A DNA stretch of 64,000 nucleotides, from contig NZ_CAKAKO010000009.1 of the NCBI RefSeq assembly GCF_916700565.1, forward strand, positions 27,372 to 91,371, given 5' to 3'. The translations under genes and the position numbers were made by a program. The notes beneath the pieces are model-generated. The model ran no database searches. It was given only the letters and a program-made list of their open reading frames with translations, and had not been told where the DNA came from. This document shows, one piece after another, positions 58,166 to 64,000 of this stretch (within the stretch, counting starts at the first letter, position 1; the number at the start of each line of letters is the position of its first letter). Source of the stretch: Xenophilus sp. Marseille-Q4582 (GTDB lineage Bacteria; Pseudomonadota; Gammaproteobacteria; Burkholderiales; Burkholderiaceae_C).

Positions 58166-59488
58166 GGCCCCCGGGCCGGGTGGCCCGCCGCTGCCAGCCT
58201 GCAGGGCGGCCTGCCGCCCGCGCGCCATGTTCAGCGGCAGCAGCAACAGCAGCCCCGCGATGAACAGCACCGTGGTGCACAGGATGGCGATGCGCTGGTT
58301 GCCGCCCGTCATCCAGGTGATGGCGCCATAGGAGAGCGGACCGATGATGCTGGCCAGGCGCGTGGCAAAGGTCCAGAGTCCGAAGAACTCGGCCAGTTGC
58401 GCAGGCGGTGCGAGCACGCCCGTCATCGCGCGCCCGGCCGACTGGCTCGCGCCCATGGCCAGGCCAGCGAGGCCCGCAGCCCACCAGAAGCCTTCCTTGG
58501 TCGTCACCAGCGCGGCGATCACGCAGACCGCCACCCACACCAGCAACGAGCCGGCCAGTGCAGGCCGGTGGCCCAGCGCATCCTGCAGATAGCCGAAGGC
58601 GAAGGCGCCGCCGGCCGCCGCGAGGTTCAACACGAAGATCAGCACCATGGTCTCGCTCGGCACGAAGCCGATCACCTGCTCCGCGTAGATCGCGGCCAGC
58701 GTGATGGCCACCGCCACCCCGCCCTGATAGCAGACCGTGCAGGCCAGCAGCCACATGAAATCGCGGTGCTCGCGCGCACGGCCGAAGGTGCGGCGCAACT
58801 GCTGCCAGCTGCTCTCGGGCGCCTGAGCCTGCGGCCGGGCGCGCTCCGGCAGCAGGCCGAAGGTCACGCAGGCGGCCAGCGCATAGACCGCCGCCGTGAT
58901 CAGCATCGTGACCGGCACGAAATGCGCAGCGGCCAGCCCGCGGCCTTGCGCCCACAGCACATAGGCCAGGCACGCGCCCAGGGTCAGCATGCCGCCCACA
59001 TAACCCAGCGCCCAGCCCCAGCCGCTGACCTTGCCCATGCCTTCGGCGGTGGCCAGCTCGGGCAGGAAGGCGCCCGTCAGCGATTCGCCATAGGAATAGA
59101 AGGTGTTGGACAGCACGACCAGCGCCATGGCCAGCGCCACGGCAGCCGCGCCGCTGAGCTGCGGCGTGAGCGCCAGGGCCGCCGTGCCGAGCACGCAGGC
59201 GGCCGTGGTGGCCATCAGCACGCGCTTCTTCGCCCCGTGCCGGTCGGCCCAGGCGCCGATGACCGGCATGGTGAGCATCACCAGGCCATAGGAGAGGCTG
59301 AGCGCCAGGGTCCAGGCAAAAGTGGCCCAGGGCGCCGAGCGCGCGACGCCGCCGACGAAATAGGCCGCGAAGACCGCCGTGATGACGACCGTGGTGTAGC
59401 CCGAGTTGGCGAAGTCGTACATGGCCCAGCCGAAGACTTCGCGCTTGCGCACACCGGGGCGCAGCACCGCAGGGGAGGAAGAAGACAC
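58154..59488 (-). CDS. UMF1/Atg22-type MFS transporter
   Basis: 444 residues, about 12 membrane helices. The first helix region (GWAMYDFANSGYTTVVITAVFAAYF) and GYVGGMLTLGACLAYVL after helix 4 mark the UMF1 family (vacuole effluxer Atg22-like). In bacteria the substrate is unknown. Chosen start is GTG 59488 with TGGAGC 8 nt upstream; the frame extends 21 codons further. Confidence 0.88.
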   Translation of the reverse strand: MSSSSPAVLRPGVRKREVFGWAMYDFANSGYTTVVITAVFAAYFVGGVARSAPWATFAWTLALSLSYGLVMLTMPVIGAWADRHGAKKRVLMATTAACVLGTAALALTPQLSGAAAVALAMALVVLSNTFYSYGESLTGAFLPELATAEGMGKVSGWGWALGYVGGMLTLGACLAYVLWAQGRGLAAAHFVPVTMLITAAVYALAACVTFGLLPERARPQAQAPESSWQQLRRTFGRAREHRDFMWLLACTVCYQGGVAVAITLAAIYAEQVIGFVPSETMVLIFVLNLAAAGGAFAFGYLQDALGHRPALAGSLLVWVAVCVIAALVTTKEGFWWAAGLAGLAMGASQSAGRAMTGVLAPPAQLAEFFGLWTFATRLASIIGPLSYGAITWMTGGNQRIAILCTTVLFIAGLLLLLPLNMARGRQAALQAGSGGPPGPGASER

Positions 59489-59678
59489 GCCATGCGCTCC
59501 AGGTTCAGACGGGAGCGAGCATAACGAAGCGCCCCGCCCGGGCCATGACAATCAGGCGCGACAGTTGCGGCGGGACAGTCTCATGCGGGCAGGCCTGGAG
59601 CACCGGCCTGGCCCAGCCGCACGGCGCCCTCGATGCCCCGGATGCCCGATGCGAGCGGCCGGGCCACCCGGCCCCAAC

Positions 59679-60314
59679 TCAATGCAAATGGCGCGGGCGG
59701 CGCCCACCACCGTGGCCCCCCGCACCCGGACCGCCGGAACCGCCGCGCGGGGGCTTGCCGATCTCCAGCGAATTCACCAGCGCATCGAAACGGTCGCTGA
59801 AGAGGCGATCGATCTCGGCCACCACGCCGCCCAGTTCGGCACCGTCGAAATGGCGCTCCATCAGGTTGACCACGTCCTCGACCAGCAGGTCGCGCTGCAC
59901 CTGCATGATGGCGGCCGGGTTGGGGCCCACGAAGAGCATCACGAAGTCGTCGCGCGATTCCTCTTCCGGATCGCCGCCCTCTTCCTCGTCGAATTCGGTG
60001 TCATAGAAGGTGACCTCGATGGCCGCACCCTGCTCGGCCAGCTCGTTCAGGCCCATGCACATCTCGTCCAGCGCCTGGCGGAAATCCTCGTCGCCGGCCA
60101 CCGTCCAGCAGACCTGCAGTACGTGCTCTTTCTGCTCGAAGCGGATGCCCGGCTCTTCCTCGTAGGAACTGGCGGCACCGTCGGCCAGGGATTTGGCGCC
60201 GGCATAGACCCACAGCGGCTTGAGCGCCTCCTGGATCTGGGCGAAGGTCACATCGGCACGCAACGGCACATCACCGTGCACGTGGATCTCGAATGGAGCG
60301 TTGTAGCGAGGCAT
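59679..60314 (-). CDS. Conserved acidic protein (possible DUF6806)
   Basis: 211 residues starting MPRYNAPFEIHVHGDVPL, a well-conserved hypothetical family in Comamonadaceae as I recall it (DUF6806), not checked. Rich in Glu/Asp with an EEEGGDPEEESRDD stretch around 110-125, and ends in a Gly/Arg/His tail. No membrane segment. GGGAG lies just upstream of the ATG. Function unknown. Confidence 0.65.
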   Translation of the reverse strand: MPRYNAPFEIHVHGDVPLRADVTFAQIQEALKPLWVYAGAKSLADGAASSYEEEPGIRFEQKEHVLQVCWTVAGDEDFRQALDEMCMGLNELAEQGAAIEVTFYDTEFDEEEGGDPEEESRDDFVMLFVGPNPAAIMQVQRDLLVEDVVNLMERHFDGAELGGVVAEIDRLFSDRFDALVNSLEIGKPPRGGSGGPGAGGHGGGRRPRHLH

Positions 60315-60341
60315 GAGCAGCTCCCTTGTACTCGTGTTGGT

Positions 60342-60360
60342 GGTGCCCGGAGCGGGCACC
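60342..60360 (-). promoter_or_regulatory. Hairpin upstream of the acidic protein gene
   Basis: GGTGCCCG (60342-60349) and CGGGCACC (60353-60360) form a perfect 8-bp stem with a 3-nt loop, 27 bp upstream of the gene start. A stable leader hairpin or a repressor site; no T tract on the minus strand. Confidence 0.4.
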
Positions 60361-60457
60361 GCAGATCCAGCATCCATGCGGGTCTACGGCCCAAATTGGG
60401 GGCAAATTGCGGGGGCGCTTTGCGCTCGCACTGCCGCCGTCCGGCGTCTACTGGGCA

Positions 60458-60486
60458 TTGTCTCACGCCCTTCTGACCCCAGAATA
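60458..60486 (+). promoter_or_regulatory. Candidate promoter for the small prophage genes
   Basis: TTGTCT (60458-60463), 17-bp spacer, AGAATA (60481-60486), 12 bp before the ATG of the 105-residue gene. A weak match, supported mainly by position. Confidence 0.3.
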
Positions 60487-60498
60487 GCGACCTCTCCC

Positions 60499-60816
60499 AT
60501 GTTCTGCACCCTCTACATCCTGCGCCGCGACGGCAAGAAGCTGCCCGTGGACGAGGTGCGGGCGGCCGGGATCGCGGGCTGGCTGTGGATGGGCCAGAAC
60601 CCCAAGCTCCGCTTCCCAAGAACCGATGCCATCTTCCAGCCTCGGCAGGCCGGCGAGCATCCACTGATGCTCCAGTACGCGCACGTCAAGCGCATCGAGG
60701 CCGGCGGCATCATGATCTACGGCCAGGACGAGACTTCGCCTCAGAATGCCTACATCCGGCAGACATGGTGGCTCGTGCCCAGCTCTTTCGGCTCCACCCC
60801 TACACTCCCCCCATGA
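60499..60816 (+). CDS. Hypothetical protein, probably prophage
   Basis: 105 residues, Trp/Tyr-rich and basic: MFCTLYILRRDGKKLP near the front, GWLWMGQNPKLRFPRTDAIF in the middle, IRQTWWLVPSS at the end. Not recognised. The frame is open upstream, but the ATG at 60499 is the sensible start. It precedes a small membrane gene that overlaps its stop, and both face the virion-like genes. Confidence 0.5.
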   Translation: MFCTLYILRRDGKKLPVDEVRAAGIAGWLWMGQNPKLRFPRTDAIFQPRQAGEHPLMLQYAHVKRIEAGGIMIYGQDETSPQNAYIRQTWWLVPSSFGSTPTLPP

Positions 60817-60959
60817 CCTTCACCGCCTACCAGCTCAGCAAGTTCGGCCTGATCTGCCTGGCCGCCATCGCGTGGGGGCTGTGGACGGGCCTCACTGGTC
60901 GCGACTTGCAGGGGCGGCGTAAGCAGTCCGGCCAAGAAGGGCAGCGGCGCCCGGATTGA
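60813..60959 (+). CDS. Small single-span membrane protein, probably prophage
   Basis: 48 residues. One hydrophobic segment (LICLAAIAWGLWTGL, about 12-28) and a basic Arg/Gln-rich tail (RDLQGRRKQSG). Start overlaps the preceding stop (ATGA). Its last 68 bp overlap the minus-strand virion-like gene. Holin-like or membrane-anchor roles are possible, but not shown. Confidence 0.4.
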   Translation: MTFTAYQLSKFGLICLAAIAWGLWTGLTGRDLQGRRKQSGQEGQRRPD

Positions 60960-62550
60960 CGCCAAGGCGGGGCTGGGCGGCTTCTTCGGCTGCCCGGACG
61001 AGCCCGCGCTGGACCGGCGCCGACAGCGCAGCGGCGCGTGCCAGCGGGCGAGCGGCCAGCCCGGCGAACGACAGCGGATTGCCGCCCGACGCCGCAGCGA
61101 TGCCGCCCACCGCCGCCCAATCCAGGGGCGACGTGCCCGGCAGACTGCCCATGCGTTCTGGCGTCTGTACGGCCTTGGGGAAGGCCTGCGCGAACTCTGC
61201 GGCCTCGCGCAGCGTGCCGGACAGGGGCTTGCCCTTCTTGAGCGCGGCGGCGAGCTTGGCAGCATCCACGTTGCCCGTCGTAGGGTTCAGCGCCTTCTCG
61301 ATGTCGTAGACCTTGGCCAGCGTCTGGCGCGCGGCGCGGTAGCCGGTCAGCAGTTCCTGCTGGCCCGTGCGCTCCAGGTTCCGGTCGATCAGGTCTTCCA
61401 GGGCGCCGGCCACTTTCATCTGCACGCTGCCGAGCGCCTTCTTCGCCGGATCCAGGCTCGCCCGGTTGGCCGAGCCGTTGAAGCGCATCTGCTTGATCGC
61501 CTCGATGGTGGACTGGGCGCCGAACTCGCCGCGGGACGACAGGCCGTCGACGAGTGCCTCCACCTCGCTGTTGCGCAACTCGGGGAAGTCCTTGGTCATG
61601 GCGCGCGCGTTGCCCGTGGCCTTCTGCAGGGCAGAGCGGAATGCGTCGTCGGCCACGAACGGGGCGGACCGGCCCAGCGCGTCATAGGCGGCATTGGCGG
61701 TCGAGCGCACGGCGGCCAAGCTCTCGGGCGTCAGGTCGGCGGCGCCGATGGCCTCGCGCGCCAGGCGGTTCGTGACCTCCTGGTTGCGCGCGCTGGCGTT
61801 CTGGGCGGTGGACAGCTTGCCGGCGGCGCCTTCCATCACGCGGTTGACCAGAGAGGGGTTTACCTGCGTGGGTGGCACGACATAGCCGGCGGCCTGGCCC
61901 GCCTGCGCTGCCTCGCGGATGCCGGTGGCCACCTCTGGCCCGCGCACCACGCTGCCCAGCCGGTTGGCCGCCAGCCCAAGCCCGCGCACCGCGCCCGGCA
62001 GTGCTGCGCCGATCAGGGCGCCCGAGCCGGCGGCTTCGCCATCCACGAGGCCCGCTGTGGCGCCGCCTGCGATGGCGCCGCCGGCCGCCCGTGTGGCCAG
62101 GCTTGCGCCCTGGGCAGTGAGCCCGCCGCTGCTGATCGCCGCGCCGAGTTGGGCGACACGAGGGGCCGCCGCCAGCGCGCCGGCGGCGCCGACACCGCCG
62201 CCGATGATGCCGGCCGCCGGCAGGGTTGCCGCCACCTGGCCGCCGATGCGCGCCACGTCCGCCGCGGTGCTGCCGTCGTAGCCGGCCTTGAAGTCGGCCG
62301 CGCCCTGCTCGTTCAGGGCCTGCACGCGCTGCCCCTCCGACGTACTGAAAGCATTGGCCAGCATCTGGGCCGGCTTGTCGATCACGTCGCGCACGCCGCG
62401 CACGAGGCCGGCGCCGATGGCGTCCATGGTGCTGGGCTGCGGCGTGGCCGGGGCCTGCACAGCGTAGCGGCTCCACGGGCCATCTGCTGCTGGCGTTGCT
62501 GCGGGCCCGGCAGCCGGAGCTGCTGCGTAGTTTTCCCATGGGCCGGCCAT
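60892..62550 (-). CDS. Large Ala/Gly-rich phage virion-like (internal/ejection) protein
   Basis: 552 residues. Starts MAGPWENYAAAP and repeats a WSRYA-type motif near residue 30, a pattern of PW-x-x-Y motifs I associate with tailed-phage internal proteins. A long Gly/Ala hydrophobic stretch (about 100-185) resembles membrane-active regions of ejection proteins. The C-terminal half is helical. Function is inferred from composition and position only. Its ATG overlaps the previous stop (TAATG). Confidence 0.5.
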   Translation of the reverse strand: MAGPWENYAAAPAAGPAATPAADGPWSRYAVQAPATPQPSTMDAIGAGLVRGVRDVIDKPAQMLANAFSTSEGQRVQALNEQGAADFKAGYDGSTAADVARIGGQVAATLPAAGIIGGGVGAAGALAAAPRVAQLGAAISSGGLTAQGASLATRAAGGAIAGGATAGLVDGEAAGSGALIGAALPGAVRGLGLAANRLGSVVRGPEVATGIREAAQAGQAAGYVVPPTQVNPSLVNRVMEGAAGKLSTAQNASARNQEVTNRLAREAIGAADLTPESLAAVRSTANAAYDALGRSAPFVADDAFRSALQKATGNARAMTKDFPELRNSEVEALVDGLSSRGEFGAQSTIEAIKQMRFNGSANRASLDPAKKALGSVQMKVAGALEDLIDRNLERTGQQELLTGYRAARQTLAKVYDIEKALNPTTGNVDAAKLAAALKKGKPLSGTLREAAEFAQAFPKAVQTPERMGSLPGTSPLDWAAVGGIAAASGGNPLSFAGLAARPLARAAALSAPVQRGLVRAAEEAAQPRLGVNPGAAALLGRTAYAAPASRDQ

Positions 62551-64000
62551 TACTGCTTCCTCCAGCTCGCCTGGTTCGACGGGTCGCCGCCCAGGAACAC
62601 GTAGCCGCTTTCCACTGCTCCAACGGCCGGCGCGGGCCGCTGTGCATTCGAAACGGTCGAAGGCGTGTTCGTGCCCCAGGTCGCAATGTCCCGGGTATCG
62701 ATACCGGCGCGCTGCAAGGCGAGGCCGAACTGATCGCGGATGCGGCCCAGGGACTCGGCGAAGGCCTTTTCGCTCATGTTGAAGTTGAGCGCACCCACTG
62801 CGGCGTTCAGCTTGTCGCCCTCAGCGTTCGACAGCGCGCCCATGCCGCGCAGCTGCTGAACCATCGGCAGGAAAGTCTGAGCCTTGAGCGTTTCCACCTC
62901 GGCGGCGAAGTCGGCCGCGCTGGTGCCGGGGATGTGCCGGAAGAAGTTGACCGTGCCGGTGGCGCCTGCACGGCCGTCGCTGCTCAGCAGCCGGTTGATG
63001 GTCCCGATGGTCTGCCGGGTCGAGTCGAAACCAGCCTGCCGGGTCTTCTCGCGCTCTGCGGCCTCCACCGATGCCGGGCTGCCAGGGATCGGTTCCACGC
63101 CGCCATTGGCCGTGCGCCGGTAGCCCGGTTGCAAACCAGCCGTGGCTGCGTCGATGGCAAGGCGCTGGCGGGCGATGTCGTTGGACTCGGCCCGCTGGCC
63201 CGCCGCGATCCGCTCTCGCGCGTTCGCCCCCTGCTCCTGCAACTGCGTGCGCTCCAGCGCGCCGGCCTGTGCCTCGGTCGCCATGCGCTCCCGCGCTCGC
63301 TGGGCCAGCGGGATGCTCGCAGCCTGGATCGCTCCATCGTCCGAGCGGAAGCCGCCACGGGGCGACCACGAGCCGCGCGCCGCCGCGGTGCGCATGGCGG
63401 CGCTGTCGTTGAAGTCGGCGTTCCGATTGGCGTAGTCCGCCGGCCCGATGACGCCCAGGCCGGGGGTGGGCCCGCCGATGCCCAGGCGTGCCTGCTCGAG
63501 GGCCATCTGCGACAGCCCGCGCGAAGCCTCGGCGCTGCGGTTCATCTGGCCGACGCGGTCGGCAGAAGTCACGCCGGCGGCGCCGACGAGGCCCAACCGG
63601 GTTCCGTCGTTGATCGTGCCGCCACCCAGCGGGGCCGGCGCGGGAGCCGCAAGAGCCTGGGCGGCGGGCGCCGGCGCGACAGGAGCCGCGGCCATTGCGG
63701 ACAGGCTGGCCGGCTGGTTGTCCACGGCGCGGACCTGAGCCTGGGTCGCCAGCGGGGTGCGCGCGCGGGGCATCTGGGGGAACACGCCGAAGGCCGCACC
63801 GCCCTGCTCGGGATAGGGTTGGTCAGGCGTCACGCCCAGGCGGCGCCGGGCTTCCTCGGCGTCCACCAAGCCGCCCGTGGCATAGGCCATGCGGTTCTGC
63901 GGCTGGGGCGGGGGCGCGAACACGCTGCGGATGGTCTGGGAGCCCATGCCGATGACGCTGAGCGGGGGCGGCGGTGCAGCGGCGGGGGGCGGAGGTGGGG
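62550..64000 (-). CDS. Phage virion-like protein, 5' end outside window
   Basis: The frame is open to the right edge of the window. The visible N-terminal part is proline-rich, followed by NRMAYATGGLVDAEEARRRLG. The centre is Ala/Gln/Arg-rich and helical (long coiled-coil-like stretch about 225-310) and the C-terminus runs LGGDPSNQASWRKQ. Composition suits a phage internal or tail-associated protein. A Met at 63947 could be a start, but the frame continues without a stop beyond it. Confidence 0.5.
   Translation of the reverse strand, partial: PPPPPAAAPPPPLSVIGMGSQTIRSVFAPPPQPQNRMAYATGGLVDAEEARRRLGVTPDQPYPEQGGAAFGVFPQMPRARTPLATQAQVRAVDNQPASLSAMAAAPVAPAPAAQALAAPAPAPLGGGTINDGTRLGLVGAAGVTSADRVGQMNRSAEASRGLSQMALEQARLGIGGPTPGLGVIGPADYANRNADFNDSAAMRTAAARGSWSPRGGFRSDDGAIQAASIPLAQRARERMATEAQAGALERTQLQEQGANARERIAAGQRAESNDIARQRLAIDAATAGLQPGYRRTANGGVEPIPGSPASVEAAEREKTRQAGFDSTRQTIGTINRLLSSDGRAGATGTVNFFRHIPGTSAADFAAEVETLKAQTFLPMVQQLRGMGALSNAEGDKLNAAVGALNFNMSEKAFAESLGRIRDQFGLALQRAGIDTRDIATWGTNTPSTVSNAQRPAPAVGAVESGYVFLGGDPSNQASWRKQ

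Noticed and set aside
60315..60498. tRNA or attachment site at the prophage edge
   Set aside because: No cloverleaf or CCA end, and no long direct repeat was seen.

Overview
This window is a high-GC, gene-dense stretch of a betaproteobacterial chromosome, most likely from the Comamonadaceae (Acidovorax/Alicycliphilus-like). That placement is my inference from gene content and neighbourhoods: a split pqiAA-B-C operon, pepA-holC-DUF2486, dapC-dapD-pilU-like-dapE-prmB, DUF3309, class I fumarase and an ESPR-type autotransporter. Genes are tightly packed with many ATGA or GTGA stop/start overlaps. No tRNA, rRNA or CRISPR array was seen.

Layout. Positions 1-10 kb: the tail of an Hsp70-family gene, an orphan HipA-family kinase (YjjJ type) with a palindrome at its promoter, tex, a DnaJ-like co-chaperone and a pqi-type lipid-transport operon. 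10-19 kb: a DUF2239 gene with a repeat-flanked, apparently leaderless promoter, a MATE exporter, a GST, two overlapping MFS exporters, a small coupled gene pair, a PrsW-like membrane protease operon and an alkyltransferase (ogt). 19-30 kb: an amino-acid binding lipoprotein, intact IS5-type copy 1 inserted at the end of a DUF2486-like gene, holC, pepA, lptFG, a CbiX chelatase, a CysB-type regulator, an aminotransferase, DUF3309 and DUF305 proteins. 30-34 kb: the giant helicase gene hrpA.

34.1-36.8 kb is the most unusual locus. A divergent intergenic region carries a perfect 18-bp palindrome, a promoter candidate, a nine-codon leader reading frame and two plus-strand terminator-like hairpins, the second with a competing pairing. 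It leads into a 79-residue basic protein and a 701-residue soluble protein that joins a Clp/HCLR-like AAA+ ATPase to an FtsH-type (M41) zinc protease domain. I recognise neither gene as a characterised system.

36.9-42.7 kb is a large autotransporter adhesin split cleanly by IS copy 2. The 4-bp target duplication is intact, so precise excision would restore a 1,493-residue frame. 43-60 kb is housekeeping: argA, an amidase, the lysine/diaminopimelate genes, an ABC-F ATPase, an SDR, fumarase, a 161-bp near-palindrome, glutamate racemase, a UMF1 transporter and a conserved acidic protein. From about 60.5 kb to the right edge the content looks like a prophage: small plus-strand genes facing two long Ala/Gly-rich virion-like proteins.

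Functionally, three themes recur: envelope biogenesis (pqi, lptFG, murI, dap), exporters, and proteostasis (Hsp70, DnaJ, PrsW, AAA-M41). All identifications come from reading the sequence; no database search was run.
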